From Moraxella caviae (GTDB lineage: Bacteria > Pseudomonadota > Gammaproteobacteria > Pseudomonadales > Moraxellaceae), in NCBI RefSeq assembly GCF_002014985.1, contig NZ_MUXU01000037.1, forward strand, positions 1 to 13,723: a stretch of 13,723 nt of DNA, read 5' to 3'. The first letter of the stretch is position 1, and each line of letters starts with the position of its first letter. The position numbers were made by a program, and so were the translations under genes. Positions 1 to 10,600 of the stretch are shown in pieces. The notes beneath the pieces were generated by a model, which had not been told where the DNA came from, made no database searches, and saw only the letters and a program-made list of their open reading frames with translations.

Positions 1-7
1 AAAGGAG
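1..7 (+). promoter_or_regulatory. Ribosome binding site of the RHH/HTH regulator
   Basis: AAAGGAG lies five bases before the ATG at 13. It is a strong Shine-Dalgarno match and fixes the start of the first gene. The promoter lies outside the window. Confidence 0.8.
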
Positions 8-12
8 TTATT

Positions 13-984
13 ATGGCTGGAGATATCCAAGTTAATTTGCGCATCCCGCCTGACCTTAAACAAAAACTGCAGGAACAAGCACAGTTTCATGGTCGTTCTT
101 TAAATCTTGAAATGAACTATCGTTTGGTCAACTCATTCTCCACACCCAATGACAGCTATGCAGACATCATCCAGAAGATGGATGAGATTGTCGCCCGTCA
201 TCATAAAACCAAGCGATTGAGTGCTATTAAAGAGCGATTAAATACCGTTTTGGTAGAGTTATGCAAAGTTCCAATGATCAGACAGCTTGCTCCTGCACGC
301 ATTGCTTATGAATTGGGTTATGAGCGTGCTGATGAGGTGATTCGCTGGTTTGAGGGCGATCTTGAGCCTACCTTTACCCAGCTTGAACAACTGGCAGATT
401 ATTTAGGTTGTCATGCCGCTTGGTTGATGTTTGATGAGGGTTGCCCTTACCCTACTAAAAACAAAGACTTTAGCAATTTAAATACCGTCGAGGCGGTGGT
501 TGAGTTTTGTTTTGAGCCAGAGGTGGGATTTGATGAGGTTCAAAAGGTTTCATTTATCCGAAATAACATTCACACAGGTGAGGTGCTGATCATCAAGCAA
601 TTTGATCAAAAGCATGCTCAAGTCTATATCACCAATATCCATTTAAGTGATATTGTCGGTGCCACTGGTGCTAGAATGCAAGCTTTGTTTGTACTGGCAT
701 TAAGAGCTATTTGCAAAAGCAGTGAATACAAGCATCGAGCCATGAGTTATTTGTTTGATGCGGAGGTTTGTGAGCAATTAAAACAAGGCATGCAGCATCC
801 ACTAAAACTGATGGCACGCACAACCTTCATCCCATGGATGGATGATATTTGGGATCGGTATATGTACGAAAAACAAGATGCCGACTACTACTGGCACGGC
901 TATCGGGATGTCTGCTTTAGAGTGCAGGCGTATATCAATGAAGATCCTAAGTTGAGAGCTTGTTATGACCAATCCAAGCCTTGA
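13..984 (+). CDS. Arc-like ribbon-helix-helix protein with a second, Cro/CI-like helix-turn-helix domain; probable transcriptional regulator
   Basis: A 323-residue cytoplasmic protein, predicted to bind DNA. Residues 4-43 match the Arc repressor family: the strand QVNLR (Q6, N8, R10) has the QxNxR spacing of the residues with which Arc reads DNA bases. It is followed by two amphipathic helices with the turn HGRSLN. Residues 93-140 (APARIAYELGY...EPTFTQLEQLADYLGCHAAWL) look like a Cro/CI-type HTH in which operator-binding and 'wait-and-see' helices precede a conserved ...LADYLG...WL end. Residues 150-323 resemble nothing I recognise; they may sense a ligand or form oligomers. A strong ribosome binding site supports the start. 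It is followed by a 421-bp gap and then the CDI exoprotein on the same strand, so control of that locus is possible but not shown. RHH assignment is firm, HTH assignment probable, target unknown. Confidence 0.8.
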   Translation: MAGDIQVNLRIPPDLKQKLQEQAQFHGRSLNLEMNYRLVNSFSTPNDSYADIIQKMDEIVARHHKTKRLSAIKERLNTVLVELCKVPMIRQLAPARIAYELGYERADEVIRWFEGDLEPTFTQLEQLADYLGCHAAWLMFDEGCPYPTKNKDFSNLNTVEAVVEFCFEPEVGFDEVQKVSFIRNNIHTGEVLIIKQFDQKHAQVYITNIHLSDIVGATGARMQALFVLALRAICKSSEYKHRAMSYLFDAEVCEQLKQGMQHPLKLMARTTFIPWMDDIWDRYMYEKQDADYYWHGYRDVCFRVQAYINEDPKLRACYDQSKP

Positions 985-1040
985 TAATCAAAGCTTTTAA
1001 ACAAAAGCGTGTCATGGTCATCCAATCAGTATTTAAAGTT

Positions 1041-1086
1041 ACCCGATTGTAACTTATGAATTTGGTGATTGCAAGGGTTTTTATTT
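1041..1086 (+). terminator. Weak rho-independent terminator candidate after the regulator
   Basis: ACCC (1041-1044) pairs with GGGT (1075-1078), and TTGTAA (1047-1052) pairs with TTGCAA (1069-1074) including one G-U pair. There is a 2-base bulge and a 16-base loop. A T-rich run TTTTTATTT follows from 1078. The bulge and the large loop make it weak, but its position 57 bases after the stop codon fits. Confidence 0.35.
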
Positions 1087-1279
1087 AGTTTTTATCATCA
1101 TTGGATTTATCTTAAAAAAATTAAATGATTGTTAAATATATTGGTTTTATATTTGGCTACTTAGTAACCATCAATGTTCTCTTGTATTATAAAACCACAA
1201 ATCATTGAAGTATGCAGAGTAGATTTTAAATAATGATAAAATAATAAAATTCTAACTTTTAAATAAATCAGACTTTATT

Positions 1280-1308
1280 TTTAAAATTATCAAATTATCT
1301 GTGATAAT
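1280..1308 (+). promoter_or_regulatory. Probable promoter of cdiA with an inverted repeat over the -10
   Basis: GATAAT at 1303-1308 is a good -10 hexamer preceded by TGT at 1300-1302 (extended -10). A poor -35 candidate, TTTAAA (1280-1285), sits 17 bases upstream. The perfect inverted repeat ATTATCA (1286-1292) / TGATAAT (1302-1308), separated by 9 bases, spans the spacer and the -10, the expected place for a repressor site. The promoter call rests on the hexamer and the extended TG only. Confidence 0.45.
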
Positions 1309-1405
1309 ATCTGCCCAATATTACTGTTTTGTTGCTGTAAATTGGCAAGCTGGCAGATACGTTGGATGATTAAGAGTAGAATCTGGTCGTATAAGTGGGT
1401 GTATT

Positions 1406-1621
1406 ATGAACCGTTTTTGTTATCGTGTGATCTTTAGTAAAAGTCTAGGAAGACTTGTGGTGGTTTCTGAAAAGACAAGATTGCAAGGTAAATCTGACAA
1501 CCCAAGCGTGGGTGGTAGCACAACATCATCATCTGGATGGTGTTTGGGCTTTGGCTTTGACTTTGGCTTAAAAACTCTTTCGTTATCGCTTCTTCTTAGT
1601 CTAGGCTTGACAGCCCATGCC
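1406..1621 (+). other. Extended signal peptide (ESPR) of CdiA
   Basis: Residues 1-72. The first 25 residues match the ESPR consensus seen in large TPS exoproteins and autotransporters. A Gly/Ser-rich linker follows, then the hydrophobic core SLSLLLSLGL and a cleavage site after AHA. The family uses this extension for slow Sec export. It also supports the chosen start codon despite the weak ribosome binding site. Confidence 0.85.
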
Positions 1622-4600
1622 AACACCCCCACCACCATCATTGCAGATAAATCCGCCGATAAAGCCTTACAGCCGATTGTATTAAATACCGCAAGTGGTG
1701 TTGTTTCTGTTAATATCGCCACCCCCAATGCTCGTGGCTTATCCAATAACCATTACAGCCAGTTTGATGTGGGTAGTACAGGCGCTGTATTAAATAACAA
1801 CCGTAAAGCAGTTAATACCCAAATTGCAGGCTTTGTGGCAGCTAACCCCTATATGGCTCGTGGGGAAGCTTCTACCATCTTAAACCAGGTTAATTCCAAT
1901 AACCCAAGCCATTTGAATGGCTTTATTGAAGTGGCAGGTAAAAAGGCGGATGTGATCATTGCCAATCCATCCGGCTTAGTGGTCAATGGTGCTGGGTTTA
2001 TCAATGCTGGCAATGTGCATCTGGCAGCAGCAAACAGTCAAGTTAATCACGGGCAGCTATTGGGTTATCAAGTCGGTGGCAATCATGCTGGTAAGATTGA
2101 GGTTAATGGCAAATTAAACCTACAAGGCACGGATTATGCCGCACTCATTGCCAAGACCGCCCAAATCAATGATGAGATTTATGCCGGCAAACAACTTGAT
2201 GTTATCCTAGGTGAAAATCAGGTCAGCATCCAAGATGGCAACTTCAATCAGTTATCAGCCGTTCATCAAAACAATGATGTCAGCAGCACCAACCAAACAG
2301 GCACCGCCCCAGCACTGGCATTAGACATCTCACATCTTGGTGGAATGTACGCAGGTAAAATCCATCTGATTACGGATAAAGGGTTTGGGGTCAATAACCA
2401 AGGGGTCATCACAGCCACAGGTAGTGGACAGCAACTTGGCACAGGTACACTTACCTTGGATGGCCAAGGCAATCTTGTTAATACCGGTAAAATCCTAGCC
2501 AAAGATGCTGTCACCATCAACACCCATGATAACACCGCTCAAAACGACGGCACCTTGTTAAGCGAACAGGCTGATATTGCCATCAATACTGCAAGTCTTA
2601 ATAACACAGGCATCATTCACAGCACCCAAACTGCCAAGATTGCAGCCAAAGAAGCGATTGAAAACCGTGGCAGTGTCTATGGCGGTGTTTTACAAGTTCA
2701 TACGGATAAGCTTAATAACACCGGTCAGCTTATCCAAACTGGTACAGGAAAGCTTGATATCACCACCAATACACTCATCAACACTGATAAAGCGGTTATC
2801 GGTCAAAGCTTGTATGGACAAACCAGTATCCCTGCACCTTCTACCCCAAGTAGTGATCAGAGTGCTGGCAGTATCAGCAGTGAGCTGGCAGATAATACAG
2901 CAGGCAGTACAGGTAATGTGGGGGCAGACACACAGCCACCTGCTTTAAGTGACTCTGGTGCAAACACTCAAACCAAACCCATCCCAAATGCTCGTGGTCA
3001 TATCATTGCTACCAACAGTATTCACAACACAGGCGATCAAGCACTCATCACCGCCACAGGTGATATTGGTATCAGTGCTGATAAAACCAGTAACACCAAG
3101 CAAGCATCGATTGATGTACAAAGCCTAAATACCAACACTCTTGTCAATACCGACAGTAAAATCGCCTTAGATGATATTAATTGGCAATTAAGCCGCTTTG
3201 ATAACAGCAAAGGTAATATCACTGCCAGAAATGGCATGGCGATTGACAGTGGTTCTGATATGATTAATACAGGCGGTCAATTATCTGCTACTGATGCTGT
3301 GACGTTATCTGCTGTTGGCATGCTTGATAATACCCAAGGGGTGATTGTAAGTGGTGGTGATACTGTTATTAGTGCTGATGGTGTGAATAATCAGGCTGGT
3401 GCCATCATGAGTACTGGCCATGTATCTGTTGCCAGCAAAGATAAGTTAACTAATGATAAAGGCGTCATCTCTGCACAAGCTAATACCACATTGAGCGTTG
3501 GGACAGCATTGAGCAATCATGATGGCAATGTCTTTGGTAATCAACACCTAACCATCCATAGCCAAGATTTGACAAACAGCGGTCAGGTTTATGGGGGTAA
3601 AAGCACCACACTGACTGCCTTACGCACCTTGGATAACACCCAAGCAGGACTGATTGCCAGCGCTGGTGATACCACCATCCGTGCCCATACCATCACCCAT
3701 GCCGGCAGCATCATTGCTGGCATGGACCGTGAAGGCAAATTAGGACAGCCTGCCAATCTTAGCATCCAAAGCACAGGCAATCTAGTCAGCACAGGCACAC
3801 ACATTGCCACCCAAGCGATGGTGATGACAGGCAACATGCTTGATTTAAGCGATAGTCATAGTGAAGCGGTTAATATCAATCTAAATAGCCAAACGGATGT
3901 CAATACTACCAATGCTACCGCCATTGCTGCTGATACACTACACATCAGCACACCTGGTCAGCTCAATAACACCCAAGGGCAATTGTCCGCCAAACAGTTG
4001 GTGATTGATGGCAGTCAACTCATCAACCATCAAGGCAATATCAGCCATAGCGGTACACAGGCACTGACATTAAGCTTCAATCAAGGTCTGGACAACAGCC
4101 AAGGCAGTATCAGCAGTAACAGCCAGGTACTTGACATCAACACAGGTACAGCCGCTTTAAATAACCAGCAAGGCAGTATTGCTCATACAGGCAGTACGCT
4201 TACTGTGAGTACGCAGCATCTAGGTAACCATCAAGGTAAGCTACTTAGCACTGGCAATCAAAGTCTTACGGTGGCTACAGATATTAATAACAGCCAAGGC
4301 GTCATTCAAGCAAGTCACTTTAGCATGGATGCCAAAGAGCTTAACAACCATCAAGGCAGCGTATTTGCCACCGATGAAACAGCACAAAGCCGCATTGCGT
4401 TAACTGGCAATTTAAGTAACACCAATGGCGATAGCAATGTTAATGCCGATACACAAGCCGCCACCATTACCACACTAGGCGCTTTGGCCATCAGTGCCAA
4501 CACGTTGGATAATACAGGACAAATCAGCACCAAAACCTTAACTGTAGATGCTAATACCATCAACAATAGCGGTAGCATCAGCAGTCAAGAAGCGATTAGT

Positions 4601-7600
4601 ATTCATGCTAAGGATGCACTGAACAACCGTGCGACAGGCAGTCTGTATGCAGGTACGGATTTGACACTACACAGCCAAGGACACCTCAGCCATCATGGTA
4701 ACGCCTTGGTGGGTAATCGTTTTAGTGCCACTGCTGCCACGCTTGATTTGACTGACTCACACAATGAAGCAGACAGCATCAGTTATGACTCTCAAGGGGA
4801 TATCACCCATCATAACGCCTCAAGCTTGGCTGCACAAAACATCCGCATCAACAATACCCAAGGCGTTTTAAGCAATCAAGCGGGCAATCTGACAGCTAAA
4901 ACCGTAGATATCCATACTGGATCTTTACAAAATAGTGGGGTTATCACCGCTAAAGAGTTGACGATTAGCCAAACTAAGGATTATACACATACCAGTGATG
5001 ATACCTTAATTGCTGATACGCTGACATTCACCACTCAAGGCAACTTTAGCAATCAGCACAACTTTGGGGCAACAGACAGCCTCACGCTCACAGCAGCTAG
5101 CATCCACAACCACCAAGATGCCACCATTACAAGCAGCAACACCACGCTACATAGCCAAACAAACATCACAAACCAAGGCTTAATTAATGGTGATACGACT
5201 ATCGTTAAAGCCACAAACACCATCAATAACTTGGCTGGTGGTCGTATCTATGGTACACAACTTGCCATCCAAGCCGATACGCTGAACAATACGCCAGCAA
5301 AAGCTGTCAACCAACAAACCAATCAAGAAAATGACCATCATACAAGCCCTGTGATTGCCGCAAGACAGCGTCTGGACATTGGTGTCAACACCTTAAACAA
5401 CAACCCCAACCCTGACAGAGCAGGTAAATTCAACGAAGACTTCGACAATCAAGCGTTAATCACAAGTCTTGGCAGTCTGCACATTGGCGGCAGTCTAGAT
5501 GACAATCATCATGCCACAGGCAAAGCACAGACAGTGGTCAATAAAGGTGCGACCATCCAGTCTGGTGGTTCAATGGTGATTGGTGCCAAAACTTTGCTAA
5601 ACACCAATGCTGATTTTAAAAAGCATACGGTTGAAGTGGTGGCAGAATCTGCCCGCAACCAAACGCTTTATCGTGCTCACAAACAAGCGGACACCATCCC
5701 CGCCGCCCAAAAAAGCACTGATGTTGCTGATTTGGGCAACAAGCCAATGGCGGGTTTATTTGACTGTCCTGAAGGTAGTGAGTGTATTGTCAATTATGAT
5801 TATGACTCTACGATTTGGTCATACTTTAACATTACAGCACCAGCTGAGCCTGCACCAGTCATTGCTGTCGAAAACCGCTTGGACGAGCCTGACTTGCCAA
5901 AGAATGAAACCGCTGAAAGTTGTGCGTTGGCAGATGCAAGCAACCAAGCTTGTACACAGTATAATGAGGCATTAGCCAATTATACCAAGGCTATGGGTCC
6001 TTTAATAAAATGGGAAGCGGATAATGCCGCTGCCATTGAATCATTAGAGCTGGCTATTAGGGAATATAACCGTCAGTTTAACCAAAATAAAAGCGATGTT
6101 GATTTGGCGCTAAACATTTATACCACTGATGAAGCAAAGCTTGGACCAACCAGCCGTAAAGGCGCACCAGATGGCGCTTTATATGTCAAAAATGCCAATG
6201 GTGACTTTTATCGCCTCACTGAAGAGGTGGATGTCATTACTACTGACTTTGTCGTCTATGAAGATAAAACCCTAGCTTCTGACCCAGCCCGTATGGTAGC
6301 AGGACAAAATCTTGTCATACATGGCGATACCTTAATTAACGATAAAAGCCAAATGAATGCAGGCGCAGGCTTTGCAGTGATTGGCGATACTGTCATTCAA
6401 ACACCTGACAATGGTCTGTATGGTGAAAAAACCAAAGTCACTGAAAATGGTCGCTTTACCCGATATAGCGTATTTCCCTCGGGAATTAACCGCCACAAGC
6501 GCAGAGCAATTGGTGGTGGTAGCTTTACGCAATCCTTTGCACCACTAGCAACATATGAGCTCCCCATCTTGAGCGCCACCATCAACAAACCCCCATCGGT
6601 CATGACAATTGACCAATCAGCCCTAGCCAGTGGTGATGTGGAGACGGTGCTTGCTGCTTTAAAAGCCAATCAAGCTGCCTTATCCCTTGATGCCCAGCAA
6701 CAGCTATCAAAGCTACTTACTGACAAAGAGCAAGGACAAGCTGTTGATGAAGCAGTCTTATCAGAGTTGACCAAAGCATTGTCCCAAAGCGTTGATGCCA
6801 AACCAGTCTCTGTGATCAGTGCCGACTTCTCACAGCTGACCATCCCAAGCTCAGCCTTATACATCATCAACGCTGACGACCCTAATCAGCCATTGGTTCA
6901 AACCGACCCTGCGTTTACCGATTACAAACAGTGGCTTGGTTCTGATTATATGCTAAAAGCCCTACAATCAGACCCAAATCACATCCACAAGCGCTTATCT
7001 GATGGTTATGGTGAACAAGAGCGCATTAAAGATCAGTATTATCTACTGACAGGCAGACATATCAACACCGATTACCGCAGTAACGAAGAAGCCTTTAAAC
7101 AGCTGATGGATAATGGCATCACTCATGCCAAACAGTTCGGCTACACACTTGGCACCGCACTCACCGCCGAGCAGATGGCAAACTTAACCACTGACATCGT
7201 GTGGCTGGTCAAACAGTCCATCACGGTCGCCGTCAAAGACAAAGATGGCAATAGCATCACCAAAACCCAAGATGTTCTGGTACCCAAGCTGTATTTAAGA
7301 TCTGCCAATAGTGCGACAGGCACACTCACCCCTGATGGTAGATATGCTGCCATGTCTAGCAAAAGCATGGATATACAGCTGACTGGCAATTTGGATAACA
7401 ATGGTAATATCATTGCCAAAGATACCGCAAACATCAATGCAAACAATATCACCAATGACGGCGGTGTTTATGGTAACTTTATTGCTGTCACAGCAGATAA
7501 CACCATTGCCAATCATGGTACCATGTATGCAAACAGTGCCATGAGGCTTGATGCGGGCAACCAAATCATCAACGAAAGTCAAACAGCTACCCATCACAAT

Positions 7601-10600
7601 AAACAAGGGCAAAGCGCTTCATCCAACACCGCCATCACACGCATCGCCACCATCCGTGTGGGCGATGGATTAAAAGACCAAACAGATGATAATGGCAACC
7701 CATTAACCACCCTAAACATCCACGCGGGTAACTATGTCCTAAACAAAGCTGCCAACATACAAAATGAGGGTGGCAATACCCAAATCACTGCCCAAAACGG
7801 CATCAACATCACAACTCTCACCACAAGCAATCACATCAGTGCTGTCGCTGATCCCAATAACTACTTTAACTACAGCCAAAGCACTGATGTGGGTTCAACC
7901 ATCACCAGTGCTGGCAACTTAACGATAGCTACAACAGGCAAAGGGGCTGGTATCACCGTAGAAGGCTCAAGCTTGCAGTCAGGTGGCACAACTGCTGTTG
8001 TGGCAACAGGGGATGTTAGCATTAGCGAAGGTAGACAAACCGAGCGTGTAGAGAGTGCCAGTTTGCACACTAACCGTCGCTTAACGGGCAGTAAAACTGA
8101 GCGGTCTAGCTTTGGACAGTACAGTGACAAGAGTCTAATAAGTCAAGTTGGTGGCAATCAAGTTGTCATTCAAGGTGTAAACACCAGTCTAATCTCAACC
8201 GAAGTCTTGGCAGATAAGGACATTCTTATCAAAGCCGACAACCAGTTGCTTATTGGTTCTGCCAAAGATAATGCGAGCGGGCATAGCAGCCACGAAGTCA
8301 CAAAAAAAGGCTTATTTGCCACTTCGCCAACTTCTGTCACATTGGGCAAACAACGCACCCAAAATCAAGCAGATGCCATGCAGACCACCTATACAGGCTC
8401 GCTGATCGGTACTACAGGGGGTAATGTTAGCCTAGTAAGTAATGACAGCCTTGTTATTACCAATAGCGATGTCATCGCCCAAAAAGATGGTGCTAATACC
8501 AATACAGGTAATATCTATATCCAAGCAACCGATGCCACCATCCAAAGCCAAAACGCCATCAGTGATAATAGCCATCGCTTTGCCCAAAAAACCACAGGGG
8601 TGACTGCCAGCGTCTCTAGCAGTCTTGTCAGCGAGGTTCAAAGCCTAGAAACCCTAAAAGAGTCTGTTAATGACACCGACTCTCGCAAAGCTAAATTGGC
8701 TGGTACTTTAGCAGCAGCTTCTAAAGTGCGTACGCTCGCCAAAGACCTAAAGGGTGGTAACCTTGGCTCCATCCGAGTTCAAGCCACTATTGGCTCACAA
8801 AGCACCAAGAGCCAAACCACAAGCCATCAAGAAACTAATGATGCTGCCAACCTTTTGGCTCAAAATAATCTGATCGTCAATCTCAAAGGCAAGGGAGTAG
8901 ATTCAGATTTGACTGTCACAGGTAGCAACCTCACAGTAGGTAATAACTTCTACCAATCGGTAGAAGGCGATGTCCTTTACCAAGCCTCAACACAAACTGA
9001 CACCCAAGACAGTCAAAACAGCAGTAAAGGCTGGGGTGCGGGTGTCTATGCCAGCTCTCAGATAGGTAGCGGTCAATCCAATCAAGGCTTCACCATCAAT
9101 GCCAACAAAGCAAAAGGCAGTAGCAGTGAGACTACCACCACCCACACCAATACCCAAGTCACTGTTGGCGGTACAACTGTCAATGACATTGGTGGTAATC
9201 TTATCCTAGATGGCGCTAATTTAGATACCAAGCACCTAACTGGTACAGTTGGCGGTGATTTGCTTGTCAACAGCCGTCAAGATGGCTATCAATACACTCA
9301 TGATCAAAAACAAGCAGGATTTAGTGCCGATGTTGGCTTTGATGGCAAACCCCAAAGCTTTAGTATCAATGGTGGCAAAACCGATGTAGATGCTGATTAT
9401 GCGCAAGTCACCCACCAATCAGGCATCAAAGCCAATCAATCTACCCTATCTGTACAGGGACAAGGCAAGTTCACCGGTGGCTATCTCATCACCGATGCAG
9501 GTAAAAACCAAACCCAGTTTGCCCAAGGTATCCAAACCCAAGACATTGAAAATCACCTAAATTACGAAGGTGATGCTATCAGTGTCGGCATTGGTATTGG
9601 TGCAGACACCAGCAATCCAAATGGCAAAGCGAAACCTGCCCTACAAGGCATTGGTTATGGCACAATAGACCCAGTCAATAAAACTTCCACCACCCACGCT
9701 GCCATCACTGACCAAGCTGGACTTAGTCATATCAATACAGAGAACTTCAAACAAGAAGAAGTTCAAAACCAGCTTAATGAAATCATCACCAATGACTTCG
9801 ATAAGGAGCAAGCGACTAAAGAATTGGATGCTCAGGTAACCATCACCCAAGCATTTGACGCTGAACGCCGTGCCATTAGAAGTGAATTTGCGAAAGAAGC
9901 GGAAGATTATCGTAAAAAAGCAGAAAAGCTATCAGATGACAATCCAGAAAAGTTCAGACTTGAACAACAGGCCCAAGATATCGAACAAAAGCTAAGAATC
10001 TTTGACAGCATCACATCAGCCTTGTACGCTCCTAACTCAAATGGCATCATAGGTGATGTGGCAAGAGCAGCAAGCCCTGAGCTTGCTTATCGGATTGGGC
10101 AGGAGTTTAAACGCAAAGACCAAGAAGGTTCGGCACAGCACTTACTGGCTCATGCCGTACTGGGTGCTGCGGTAAGCTATGCCACTGGTAATGACATCGC
10201 CACAGGAGCAATGTCAGGTGCAGCCAATGAAGCAGGCGCTAAGGTTTTAGCAAACTACCTATATCAAGGCAAAGATCCACAAGACCTAACCCAAGAGCAA
10301 AAAGACACCATCACAAGTATTCTAAATTTAGCCACTGCGACAACCATCTACACCACAACTGATGGCAGCACGACTGATGCGGTCAGCGGTGCTGAGATTG
10401 GGAAAGTTGGGATGGAGAATAATGCTAATATTTTTATCAACGGACATTGGAATAGGTATGCTGGCAATCTAGAGAAACTAACAGGTGGTCTTATCCCCAA
10501 CCTTTCCCCTGCTGGCCCCGGTAAAGAAAAATATTGGGATTGGATGGGTGGTAAGTCTTTTGTACCGAGCGTTAAGGAATTTTTAGAATCAGAGAATGAA

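Larger units (their letters stand above)
985..1405 (+). other. AT-rich intergenic region upstream of cdiA
   Basis: These 421 bases hold no convincing gene. The first part contains a weak terminator candidate for the upstream gene (1041-1086). The middle (about 1100-1300) is very A/T-rich with several A- and T-tracts, as in curved or nucleoid-protein-bound promoters. The best promoter candidate is at 1280-1308. About 95 bases of transcribed leader would then precede the ATG at 1406. The leader has only a weak Shine-Dalgarno (GTGGG, 1395-1399). Confidence 0.6.

Noticed and set aside
993..1008. GCTTTT/AAAAGC hairpin after the regulator stop
   Set aside because: Six base pairs, four of them A-T, and no T-run after it; too weak to call a terminator.
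1230..1255. Fur box in the AT-rich gap
   Set aside because: Partial GATAAT-like hexamers only; a sequence this AT-rich gives such matches by chance.
2577..2948. Same-strand frame of 123 codons inside cdiA
   Set aside because: Lies wholly inside the FHA-1 coding frame, with no recognisable product or start signal.
5607..5975. Same-strand frame of 122 codons inside cdiA
   Set aside because: Lies in the cdiA central region in another frame; the main frame has clear family similarity there.
2300..9775. CRISPR array or DNA-level satellite
   Set aside because: The repeats are degenerate, in frame and protein-level, with no constant repeat or spacer spacing.
1420..9850. Many antisense open frames of 60-108 codons inside cdiA
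   Set aside because: They mirror the repetitive cdiA sequence, have no ribosome sites or recognisable domains, and encode low-complexity V/L/S-rich peptides.
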